Shown: positions 1-7,116 of the stretch, piece by piece | Position numbering within the stretch: the stretch's first letter is position 1 | Layout of the letters: the number at the start of each line of letters is the position of its first letter | Assembly (NCBI RefSeq): GCF_937873725.1 | Contig: NZ_CALMYY010000042.1 | Location: forward strand, 1 to 64,000 | Reading direction: 5' to 3' | DNA length: 64,000 nt | Source of the DNA: an uncultured Dietzia sp. | GTDB taxonomy: Bacteria; Actinomycetota; Actinomycetes; Mycobacteriales; Mycobacteriaceae | The notes under the pieces: model-generated | What the model saw: only the letters and a program-made list of their open reading frames with translations | Told to the model about the DNA's origin: nothing | Database searches by the model: none | Made by a program: the position numbers and the translations under genes

Positions 1-258
1 CGGCGGGGCCGGGGGGTCGGTCTCGTCCGGCCGCGCCACGACCGGCTCGCGCACCGCGGCGGCGGGCGCCGGCTTCTCGGCGGCGGGCGCCGGCTTCTCG
101 GCGGTGGGCTCGGCGGCGAGCTCCGGCTTCTCGGCGGCGGGCTCGGGAGAAGGGGAACCGTCACCCTGCTCCTCGGTCACGGTCACATCGGGGGTACTGG
201 CGGCGGTGTCGACCTCGTCGCCAGCGGTGGCGGTACGGTCCTCGTTTTCATTATTCAT
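1..258 (-). CDS. Ala/Pro/Glu-rich protein, N-terminal part (runs off window)
   Basis: This is the N-terminal 86 codons of a protein whose remainder lies before base 1. The visible part begins MNNENEDRTA and is almost entirely low complexity: acidic first, then Ala/Pro/Glu/Lys-rich, with two perfect 21-bp tandem repeats encoding EKPAPAA and a degenerate third unit. No membrane segment or catalytic motif is visible, so the function is unknown; such linkers often precede a membrane or secreted domain. I prefer the ATG at 258 because GGGGCACC lies just upstream; an in-frame ATG at 270 is the alternative. It follows the MFS gene on the same strand after a short gap and may be the last gene of that operon. 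Confidence 0.55.
   Translation of the reverse strand, partial: MNNENEDRTATAGDEVDTAASTPDVTVTEEQGDGSPSPEPAAEKPELAAEPTAEKPAPAAEKPAPAAAVREPVVARPDETDPPAPP
58..99. repeat. Two perfect 21-bp tandem repeats inside a coding region
   Basis: Two adjacent identical 21-bp units (58-78 and 79-99) are followed by a longer diverged copy up to about 132. Read on the minus strand they encode the heptapeptide EKPAPAA. This is a coding minisatellite likely to vary in copy number between strains. Confidence 0.8.
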
Positions 259-312
259 GAGGTGCCCCATGCTACGGCGTCGAAGGCCCCGCACGCGACA
301 CGACGACGCAGG

Positions 313-1548
313 TCACTCCCCCGGGGCCACCCGGTTCGGGCGGTCGTGCGTCTCCCTGGCGAACAGCCACGGCACCACGGCGGCCAACAGGAGAGCACCC
401 GAGAGCGCGAAACCCGCGGTGTAACCGACCAGATCCACGACCAGCCCGATCAGGACGGGGCCGAGGATCGCACCCGAGTCGCTGGCCATCTGGAAGGTCG
501 CCAGCACCTTCCCCCCCGCCCGATCGGCACCGACCACGTCGGCGACCGCCGCCTGCTGCGCGGGGTTGAGCACCCCCGCCCCGATTCCCGCCACGACGGA
601 CGCGGCCACCAGCAGCGGAACGGTGTCGCACCAGCCCAGGACGAGGGTGGAGAAACCGGAGACCACCAACCCGCCGATCACCAGCGGTCGGCGGCCGTAC
701 CTGTCGGACAGCCAGCCCGCGATCGACACGACGCTCGCGGTTCCCACCGCGAACGAGGCGAGGGCCGTGCCCGCTATCCCCGCCCCCGCGTCGAAGCTGG
801 CGGCCGCGAACAGCGGGACAATCGCCACGCGCACCCCGAAGGAACTCCAGCCGTTGACGAAGCTCGATACGAGTGCGGCGCGATACCCGCTGTGCCGCAG
901 CGCCTCGGCGACGGGCAGGGCCTCCTGCCCCTCGGTCCGGTCGCCGGGCGTCGGTCTGCCCCCGCCGCGGAGGAAGATGCCGACCACCCCGGTCGCCACC
1001 AGCAGCGTGCCCGCGTAGACGAAGAACGGCACCCGCATCCCGAACCCCGCGAGCAGACCACCGATCACCGGCCCGCCGATGTTGCCGATGAGGAACGCGG
1101 TGGCGTACAGGCCCGCGATCCGCCCCCGGGCCCCGGGCGGCGAGAGGCGCGTGAGCAGTGCCATCGCCGAGATGGTGAACATGGTCGAGCCGAGCCCGCC
1201 CAGGCCGCGGAACACCAGCAACTGCCAGTAGTCCCGGGCGAGGCCGGTGGCCAGGGTCGAGACCACCACGATGAGCAGCCCGGTCATGTAGACCCAGCGC
1301 TCCCCCATCTTGTCGACCAGGAAACCGCCCGCGGGCGCGAACACCAGCCGGAAGAACGCGAACGCACTGACCACCACCGACGCGGCGGTCACCGAGACGT
1401 CGAAGCTCCTGGCGTACTGCGGGAGCACGGGTGCCACGAGGCCGTAGCCGACCGCGACCGCGAAGGCCGCCGCGACGAGCACCCAGACGTCGACCGGCAG
1501 CCCGGTCCGTGAGGTCGACTGCGGACTACCGGTGAGCGGGCCCCTCAC
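313..1548 (-). CDS. MFS drug/metabolite exporter
   Basis: A 411-residue major facilitator superfamily transporter, about the standard length, with roughly twelve hydrophobic segments starting near residue 20. The loop between helices 2 and 3 carries the family motif variant GGFLVDKMGERWVY, and the equivalent C-half loop reads GWLSDRYGRRPLV. Both are typical of DHA1-type proton-driven exporters in the inner membrane. The GTG start at 1548 overlaps the upstream peptidase stop as GTGA, so the two are translationally coupled. Lying last after TetR, aldolase-like and peptidase genes, it probably exports or imports a compound processed by those enzymes. The substrate cannot be read from the sequence. 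Confidence 0.88.
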   Translation of the reverse strand: MRGPLTGSPQSTSRTGLPVDVWVLVAAAFAVAVGYGLVAPVLPQYARSFDVSVTAASVVVSAFAFFRLVFAPAGGFLVDKMGERWVYMTGLLIVVVSTLATGLARDYWQLLVFRGLGGLGSTMFTISAMALLTRLSPPGARGRIAGLYATAFLIGNIGGPVIGGLLAGFGMRVPFFVYAGTLLVATGVVGIFLRGGGRPTPGDRTEGQEALPVAEALRHSGYRAALVSSFVNGWSSFGVRVAIVPLFAAASFDAGAGIAGTALASFAVGTASVVSIAGWLSDRYGRRPLVIGGLVVSGFSTLVLGWCDTVPLLVAASVVAGIGAGVLNPAQQAAVADVVGADRAGGKVLATFQMASDSGAILGPVLIGLVVDLVGYTAGFALSGALLLAAVVPWLFARETHDRPNRVAPGE

Positions 1549-2879
1549 GCCGATCCGAGGACGCGGGCGAGCACGTCCGCACCGAAGTGCAGCGCGTCCA
1601 CCGGGACCCGTTCGTCGACGGCGTGGAAGTGGCCGAACACGTCGAAGTCGTCGGGGACCCGCAGCGGGACGAAGCCGTAGCCGTCGATGCCCAGCGGCGC
1701 GAGGTGCTTGTTGTCCGTGCTGGCCGGAAGGAGGTACGGCACGACGAGCGAGTCCGGGTCGACGTCTCGGACCGCCTCCCGGATGACGCCGACCAGGGGG
1801 TCGTCGGCGGGGGCCGAGATCGGGGGTTCCCAGATCCAGTCGACCGAGACGTCGGGACCGAGTTCGGCCTCGATCTCGGCGCGGAAGGTGTCCTCGCCGC
1901 CGGGGAGGACGCGGCAGTCGATCTCCGCGAACGCCTCGGCCGGGATGACGTTGGTCTTGTACCCCGCGGACAGGATCGTCGGCGACGCCGTGTGCGAGAG
2001 CGACGCGGCGACGAGCGGGCCGAAGTGCCCCAGGACCCCCAGGTGTCGCGGGAGGTCGGCCACCTCCCCGCTCACCCCCGCGATCTCGCCGACGACCCGG
2101 GCGAGGGCGGTGTTCGCCTCGGTCGGCGCCACGGGGAAGTCCGTGCTGGCGACGCGGTGGACGGCTCCGGCGATCGCGGCGACGGCGTTGTCCGGTGTGG
2201 GGCGCGAGGCGTGTGCCGCGGTGCCGTGGGCGCTGATCCTGCCCCACGCGACGCCCTTCTCGGCGATCGCGATCGGGTAGAGGCGACGCCCGGCGACGGG
2301 GACGGACCACCCCCCGACCTCGCTCAGGGCGTGGGTCATGCCGTCGAAGATCTCGGGCCGTTCCCGCACGACCCACTTGGCGCCCATGATCCCCGCGGCC
2401 TCCTCGTCGGCGAAGAAGGCGAGCAGCAGCGGTCGCCGCGGGACGATCCCCTCCCGTCGGAAGTGGCGGACCACGGCGAGGACCATGCCGATCATGTTCT
2501 TCATGTCCACGGTGCCGCGACCGTAGAGCCACCCGTCGCGGATCTCGCCGGCGAAGGGAGGGACCGTCCAGTCCCCGGCGACCGCCGGGACCACGTCGAC
2601 GTGGCCGTGGACGACCAGCCCGCCGGCCCTGGGGTCCGCCCCGTCGAGGCGGGCGAACAGGCTCCCCCTCCCGGGCACGGACTCGACCAACTCGCTGGCG
2701 ATCCCCACCTCGTCCAGGTACTCCGCGATCCGGCGGCACACGCGGGTCTCGCCGTCGCCGATCGTGGCGGGATCGCCCGTGTTGGTCGAGTCGATGGAGA
2801 CGAGGTCGGCCGTGATCGAGACGGCCTCGGCGTGCAGCAGCGCCCGACTCCCGTCCGTCGTCGGTGCGCCGTCCGTCAT
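1545..2879 (-). CDS. M20 family metallopeptidase (ArgE/DapE/ACY1-like)
   Basis: A 444-residue zinc-dependent amidohydrolase of the M20 family, which cleaves peptide or N-acyl-amino-acid bonds in the cytoplasm. Visible catalytic features are the metal ligand motif HGHVDVVPA (near residue 85), the bridging Asp motif GRGTVDMKN (near 120) and the catalytic Glu pair in FADEEAAG (near 155). The later ligand His lies in FGHFHAVDERVP near the C-terminus. The ATG at 2879 overlaps the upstream stop as ATGA, so it is coupled to the PLP enzyme gene. The size fits broad dipeptidase/aminoacylase members rather than strict DapE; a true DapE is encoded near 32 kb. The substrate is unknown. Confidence 0.87.
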   Translation of the reverse strand: MTDGAPTTDGSRALLHAEAVSITADLVSIDSTNTGDPATIGDGETRVCRRIAEYLDEVGIASELVESVPGRGSLFARLDGADPRAGGLVVHGHVDVVPAVAGDWTVPPFAGEIRDGWLYGRGTVDMKNMIGMVLAVVRHFRREGIVPRRPLLLAFFADEEAAGIMGAKWVVRERPEIFDGMTHALSEVGGWSVPVAGRRLYPIAIAEKGVAWGRISAHGTAAHASRPTPDNAVAAIAGAVHRVASTDFPVAPTEANTALARVVGEIAGVSGEVADLPRHLGVLGHFGPLVAASLSHTASPTILSAGYKTNVIPAEAFAEIDCRVLPGGEDTFRAEIEAELGPDVSVDWIWEPPISAPADDPLVGVIREAVRDVDPDSLVVPYLLPASTDNKHLAPLGIDGYGFVPLRVPDDFDVFGHFHAVDERVPVDALHFGADVLARVLGSA

Positions 2880-4084
2880 CCGAAACACTTCCCTTCCCCG
2901 CGATACGTGGGCCAGCGGTCCACCACCGCCGGCCCCTGAGCAGTCTGGTCCACCACGTGGATGGTGTCGAACCGCTCGCAGACCTCCCCGGCCTTGGCGT
3001 GGCGCCACCAGGCGCGGCCGCCGATCGCCACCTCCCCGCGCACGGGGGTCTGGACCTCTCCGGCACCCTCCCTGCCCAGATAGCGCAGCCCTTCCGGCCT
3101 GGCCGGCACCGGCAACCTGTCCGGGCCCGGCGCCCCGGAGGCCACGTAACCGCCGTAGAGGAAGGTGGTGAGGCCCCGAGCCGGGGTCCGCACGGCCGGC
3201 AGCGCGAAGAACAGGGACGGCCGCGGGGTGAAGGAGCGGTAGTGGTCGAACAGCCCGGGCACGTACAGCCCGGACCCCGCGGTCACCTCGGTCACCGCAG
3301 GGTCGGCGGCGCTCTCGGCGACGGAGCCGGACCCGCCGGAGTTGACGATCTCCGGTCGCTGCCCGGTGAGGTCGGTGATGGTCGCGGCCACCGCCGCCCG
3401 CAGTCCGAGGAGCCGGCGCATGGACAGCGCCTTGACCAGGCCGACGCCGCGGACGTCGTCGGGGACGCCGGCGACCTGCGCCTCGTAGAACATCGCGCCG
3501 ACCACCCGGAAGCCGAGCCCCACCGCGCTCCGGACCAGCGGCTCGACCTCCACGGGTCCCCGGAGCGGCGAGCGGCGGACGCCCAGATGGATCGGACCGA
3601 GCCTCAGTGACGCGTCCACGTCGACGCACACCCGCGCACCGCCCGCCCCCGCATCCCGGGCGATCTCCAGCTGGCGCACCTCGTCCACCATGAGGGTGAC
3701 GGCGTCGAGCGCCCGCGGATCCCGCCCGAGGGCCGCGAGGGCGCCCCGGTCGACGGTCGGGTACCCCAGGAGGACGTCGTCGCACCCCTCGCCCACCAGC
3801 CAGATGGCCTCGGCGAGGGAGTAGGCCATGACGCCCCGCACGGCGGCGTCGCCGCTGAGCCCGTGACCGAGCACCTCCTCGAGGACGCCCCGGCACCGCA
3901 CCGACTTGCTGGCGATCCGGATCCTCGTCCCCCCGGCGCGGGTCGTGAGATCGGCGAGGTTCGCGCGCAGGCTGGGCAGGTGGAGAGCGGCGAGGGGGGC
4001 GTCGAGCCCGGCGGTCGCGGACTCCACGGCATCGAGCGCGTCCCGCACGTCCGGCACCCGCGCACCCCGGCCGCTAGGCGCCAT
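2876..4084 (-). CDS. PLP-dependent amino acid aldolase/racemase-like protein (alanine racemase N-terminal fold)
   Basis: A 402-residue fold-III PLP protein annotated in relatives as amino acid deaminase/aldolase. It resembles D-threonine aldolase and D-serine dehydratase. The PLP lysine is expected in RIRIASKSVRC near residue 50. The C-terminal part carries the D-serine-dehydratase-like motif RHAKAGEVCERF near residue 375. As I recall, the mycobacterial relative also sits beside an aldonolactone dehydrogenase gene, as here. I chose the ATG at 4084, which overlaps the TetR stop by 11 nt; a GTG at 4057 is a plausible alternative. The next gene is coupled by ATGA. The reaction (retro-aldol, deamination or racemisation) cannot be decided from sequence. 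Confidence 0.8.
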   Translation of the reverse strand: MAPSGRGARVPDVRDALDAVESATAGLDAPLAALHLPSLRANLADLTTRAGGTRIRIASKSVRCRGVLEEVLGHGLSGDAAVRGVMAYSLAEAIWLVGEGCDDVLLGYPTVDRGALAALGRDPRALDAVTLMVDEVRQLEIARDAGAGGARVCVDVDASLRLGPIHLGVRRSPLRGPVEVEPLVRSAVGLGFRVVGAMFYEAQVAGVPDDVRGVGLVKALSMRRLLGLRAAVAATITDLTGQRPEIVNSGGSGSVAESAADPAVTEVTAGSGLYVPGLFDHYRSFTPRPSLFFALPAVRTPARGLTTFLYGGYVASGAPGPDRLPVPARPEGLRYLGREGAGEVQTPVRGEVAIGGRAWWRHAKAGEVCERFDTIHVVDQTAQGPAVVDRWPTYRGEGKCFG

Positions 4085-4712
4085 CGGCCGGACGCGCGTT
4101 GGCGACCACCAGATCGACGGCACGGTGGAGCAACGTGTTGGCCTCGTCGTCGTCCCGGTAGATCTGCCACCGCAGTCCGACGCCGGAGATGATGGCCATG
4201 ACCACGCGCACCATGTCGTCCAGGCCCATGGCCCAGCACATCCCCGCGGACTCCGCCGTGCGTTCGAGCACCGACCGGACGATCGCCTCGTTGGAGTGCT
4301 GCTGGTCCCGGGCCAGGCCGCGCTCCGGCAGACCGAACGTGCGCAGGGAGTAGGAGATGATCTCGTAGCTGAGCAGCTGCCGGTCCGGGGAGGCGGTGAT
4401 GACGGCCCAGATGAGGTCGATCGCGTCGTAGAGCCTCCGGCGCAGACCCTCCTCGCCGCGGACCGCCGAATCGAAGTCGACGCTGACGAACGCCGTGGCG
4501 GCCTGGTGGACCTCGGCGTTGACGGTCCCGATCAGCTCGCGCAGCAATTCCTCCTTGTCGGTGTAGCAGTAGTGGACCACGCCGAGGGAGACCCCGGCCC
4601 GCTCCGCCACCCCGCGCACGGTCACGGCGGCCAACCCGTCGTGCTCGGCGATCTCGAGGGCGGCACGGAGGAGTTGCGCTCGGCGCTGATCGGCGGGAAG
4701 TCGTCTGGTCAC
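4074..4712 (-). CDS. TetR family transcriptional regulator
   Basis: A 212-residue repressor-type regulator. The N-terminal helix-turn-helix is clear: RRAQLLRAALEIAEHDG, then TVRGVAERAGVSLGVVHYCY, the standard TetR pattern. The ligand-binding C-terminal domain is unassigned. I chose the GTG at 4712 because TetR proteins usually start just before such a TRR segment, and because this start leaves a 21-bp imperfect palindrome immediately upstream as an operator. An ATG at 4748 would place that palindrome inside the gene. It heads the minus-strand operon with the aldolase-like, M20 and MFS genes and is divergent from the lactone oxidase at 4853, so it probably autoregulates both sides. Confidence 0.88.
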   Translation of the reverse strand: MTRRLPADQRRAQLLRAALEIAEHDGLAAVTVRGVAERAGVSLGVVHYCYTDKEELLRELIGTVNAEVHQAATAFVSVDFDSAVRGEEGLRRRLYDAIDLIWAVITASPDRQLLSYEIISYSLRTFGLPERGLARDQQHSNEAIVRSVLERTAESAGMCWAMGLDDMVRVVMAIISGVGLRWQIYRDDDEANTLLHRAVDLVVANARPADGA

Positions 4713-4725
4713 CCGTCCATGGTAC

Positions 4726-4746
4726 GACGACGAGGTCCTCGTTGAC
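4726..4746. promoter_or_regulatory. Candidate TetR operator, imperfect palindrome
   Basis: The inverted repeat GACGACGAGG-T-CCTCGTTGAC has 8 of 10 matching positions per arm and a perfect 6-1-6 core. It lies 14 nt upstream of the tetR GTG start, in the divergent region before the oxidase gene. Its right arm overlaps a TTGACA-like hexamer at 4742-4747. Position and symmetry fit autoregulation by the adjacent TetR protein; this is an inference. Confidence 0.5.
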
Positions 4747-4838
4747 ACCGTTCACAGCGACCACCCCGACCGCACGACGACCCGGATCCGGACCGGCCAT
4801 CCCTCGGCCGGGGCGGCCCCTCGTCCCGCCCGGGCGGG

Positions 4839-4844
4839 TAATCT
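4839..4844 (+). promoter_or_regulatory. Candidate -10 element TAATCT of a leaderless promoter
   Basis: TAATCT ends 8 nt before the ATG at 4853, so transcription would begin at or next to the start codon. No Shine-Dalgarno sequence lies at the usual distance. The same spacing recurs in front of several other genes in this window. Confidence 0.45.
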
Positions 4845-4852
4845 CCGCTCCC

Positions 4853-6187
4853 ATGACCACCTCGAGTGCACCGTGGCAGAACTGGGCCGGAAACGTCCTC
4901 GCCTCCCCGTCCGGGCGGGCCCGACCGACGACGGTCGCGGAGGTCACCGCGGTGGTGACGGAGGCCGCGGACCGGGGCAGCCGGGTCAAGTGCGTGGGCG
5001 CCGGGCACTCCTTCACCCCGGCCGCCGCGACCGACGGCGTCCTGGTCTCGCTGGACGACCTCACCGGGATCGAGTCGATCGTCCCCACCCTCGACGCGGA
5101 CGGGCGGGTCGACGGGGCCGACGTGACGGTCTGGGCGGGCACGCGCCTGCACAGGCTCGGCCCCCTGCTGTGGGACCTCGGGCTGGCCCAGCCCAACCTC
5201 GGGGACTTCGCCGAACAGTCCCTGGCCGGGGCGGTGTCCACGGGCACCCACGGGACGGGGTGCAGCGCCCCCGGACTCCCCGCGACCGTCGTCGGGCTCC
5301 AGCTGGTCACCGCCGACGGGACCGCCCTCACGTGTTCGAGGACGTCGCACCAGGACGTCTTCGAGGCGGCGCGGCTCGGGATCGGCGCGCTCGGGATCAT
5401 CACCAAGATGACGATCCACTGCGTGCCCGCGTTCGCGCTGCGGGCCGAGGAACGCCCGTGGACCCTCTCCGCCGCGCTGGAGGACCTCGAGGGCTTCGCG
5501 CGCTCGGCCGACCACGCCGAGTTCTTCTGGTTCCCCCACACCGACGCCGTCAACGTCAAGCGCAACACCCGGCTCCCCGGTGACACCGCCCTCAGGCCGG
5601 TGGGCAGGATCCGGGAGCTGGTCAGTGACGAGTTGCTGTCCAACGAGGTGTTCGGTGCCCTGTGCCGCGCCGCGGCCCGACGCCCGTCGCTGACGCCCCG
5701 GCTCAACCGCGTCGCCTCCGGTGCGTTGTCGGCTCGGACCTTCACCGACCGCAGCTACCGCGTGTTCGCCTCGCCACGTCGCGTCCGCTTCCGGGAGATG
5801 GAGTACGCGGTGCCCGTGGACGCCGCCTCCGCCGTCCTCCGGGACCTGCGCGAGGCGATCGACCGCTCCGGCATCGTCACGCCGTTCCCCGTGGAGGTGC
5901 GGTTCGCCGCCGCGGACGACGTCTGGCTCTCCACCGCGCACCGCAGGGAGGTCTGCTACATCGCCGTGCACCAGTTCCACCTGATGGACCACACGGAGCT
6001 CTTCCGGCTCGCCGAGGAGATCTTCCTCGCCGCGGGCGGCCGCCCCCACTGGGGCAAGATGCACACCCGGACCGCGGCCGACCTGTCGCACATGATCGAG
6101 CACTTCGGCGACTTCGTGTCCGTCCGGGACCGGCTCGATCCGGACCGCGTCTTCGGCAACACCTACACCGAGCGCGTGCTGCCGTGA
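4853..6187 (+). CDS. FAD-linked aldonolactone oxidase/dehydrogenase (L-gulono-1,4-lactone type)
   Basis: A 444-residue VAO-family flavoenzyme that oxidises a sugar-acid lactone such as L-gulono- or D-arabinono-1,4-lactone. The N-terminal FAD-binding PCMH domain contains RVKCVGAGHSFTPAA near residues 45-60; the His in GHS is where family members often attach FAD covalently. It also contains GAVSTGTHGTG near residue 130. The C-terminal ALO domain ends with the hallmark PHWGKMHTRT near residue 400. The ATG at 4853 follows a -10-like TAATCT by 8 nt, suggesting leaderless transcription. It is divergent from the tetR operon and probably shares its regulation. Its physiological electron acceptor is unknown. 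Confidence 0.88.
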   Translation: MTTSSAPWQNWAGNVLASPSGRARPTTVAEVTAVVTEAADRGSRVKCVGAGHSFTPAAATDGVLVSLDDLTGIESIVPTLDADGRVDGADVTVWAGTRLHRLGPLLWDLGLAQPNLGDFAEQSLAGAVSTGTHGTGCSAPGLPATVVGLQLVTADGTALTCSRTSHQDVFEAARLGIGALGIITKMTIHCVPAFALRAEERPWTLSAALEDLEGFARSADHAEFFWFPHTDAVNVKRNTRLPGDTALRPVGRIRELVSDELLSNEVFGALCRAAARRPSLTPRLNRVASGALSARTFTDRSYRVFASPRRVRFREMEYAVPVDAASAVLRDLREAIDRSGIVTPFPVEVRFAAADDVWLSTAHRREVCYIAVHQFHLMDHTELFRLAEEIFLAAGGRPHWGKMHTRTAADLSHMIEHFGDFVSVRDRLDPDRVFGNTYTERVLP

Positions 6188-6290
6188 CGTACCCCGCCTC
6201 CCCGATCTCCGTACGGTGGTGAGACAACGCGGGCCGCTCAGGACACCCGTCCACGCGGTCTCTTCCGCGACCACACCCGAGGAGTGCCCC

Positions 6291-6986
6291 ATGGCCGACC
6301 GCGCCCCCGCAGAAACCGAGCTCGCAGGACCCGTCGCCGGGGTCATCACGGCGGTCCTGCGCCGGGCCATCCGGACCCAGTCCGGTGTGGCCCGGGCTTA
6401 CGTGCGGCTGATCCGCGAGCGCCATCCCGATCAGAGCCCCGCGCAGATCCGCAGGACACTGGACTCGCGGTTCCTCGCGATGGTCACCGTGTCCGGCGTC
6501 GCGGTCGGCGCGGCCGGCGCCGTGCCCGGGGTGGGCACCGTCGTCGCGGTCGGCGCGATCGGCGCCGAGTCGATCGTCTTCCTCGAGGCCGCTGCGTTCT
6601 ACACGCTCGCCGTGGCCGAGGTCCACGGACTGGACGTGCGCGACGGCGATCACGAGGAACTGCTCGTGATGACGGTCATGCTGGGCGCCTCGGGCACGGC
6701 GATCCTGTCGAACGCGATCAGCTCGGGCGGCGGGTCGACCGCCGGCGGCTCCCTCGCCGCCCGGTCACTGCGCATCCCCGGGCTCAAGGAGGTCAACCGT
6801 CGGATGGTGTCCCGGTTCGTCCGGAAGTTCGCCGTCAGGCGCGCCACCCTCGCGATGGGCAAACTCGCCCCGGCGGGGATCGGCGCCGCGGTGGGCGGCT
6901 GGGGGAACCGCAGGCTCGGGCGGGTCGTGGTGGACACCGCCGACGCGACCTTCGGCGCACCCCCGGAGGCGTGGCCCGCCGCGTGA
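6291..6986 (+). CDS. Conserved membrane-associated protein next to kgd
   Basis: A 231-residue protein of unknown function. After a charged N-terminal segment it has Gly/Ala-rich hydrophobic stretches (VSGVAVGAAGAVPGVGTVVA at about 65-90, then FLEAAAFYTLAVAE, and another near 125-150). These may insert in or associate with the membrane, somewhat like EcsC-type proteins. The C-terminal third is basic (RFVRKFAVRRATL). GAGGAG just upstream of the ATG at 6291 supports the start. A possible -10 (TACGGT, 6212-6217) would give a leader of about 65 nt. A protein of similar size and character sits beside kgd in mycobacteria (Rv1249c, from memory), so it may be orthologous. Confidence 0.7.
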   Translation: MADRAPAETELAGPVAGVITAVLRRAIRTQSGVARAYVRLIRERHPDQSPAQIRRTLDSRFLAMVTVSGVAVGAAGAVPGVGTVVAVGAIGAESIVFLEAAAFYTLAVAEVHGLDVRDGDHEELLVMTVMLGASGTAILSNAISSGGGSTAGGSLAARSLRIPGLKEVNRRMVSRFVRKFAVRRATLAMGKLAPAGIGAAVGGWGNRRLGRVVVDTADATFGAPPEAWPAA

Positions 6987-7058
6987 CCGGGCGGACGGAC
7001 CTCGGTGACGCATCCCCCTGTCAGGTGAGATCGCAAGGCCGAGAACGCGCGGAGCGTC

Positions 7059-7064
7059 TAGCCT
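7059..7064 (+). promoter_or_regulatory. Candidate -10 element TAGCCT for kgd
   Basis: TAGCCT matches the TAGnnT hexamers found before many genes here. The start site would be near 7071, giving a leader of about 46 nt that holds GAGAGG (7099-7104) as ribosome-binding site. The leader also contains TGTGAAACCCACCACA (7078-7093), which matches 9 of 12 fixed positions of the CRP/GlxR consensus. Confidence 0.4.
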
Positions 7065-7116
7065 GGGTCCATCGGCGTGTGAAACCCACCACAGATCAGA
7101 GAGGCACCACAGCATC

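Noticed and set aside
58-99. Possible CRISPR-like repeats (also 22003-22047)
   Set aside because: The repeats are directly abutting, in frame and coding, with no spacers or cas genes.
3604-5745. Long minus-strand frame spanning the aldolase, tetR and the lactone oxidase
   Set aside because: It crosses a divergent promoter region and overlaps genes on both strands; no recognisable protein segment.
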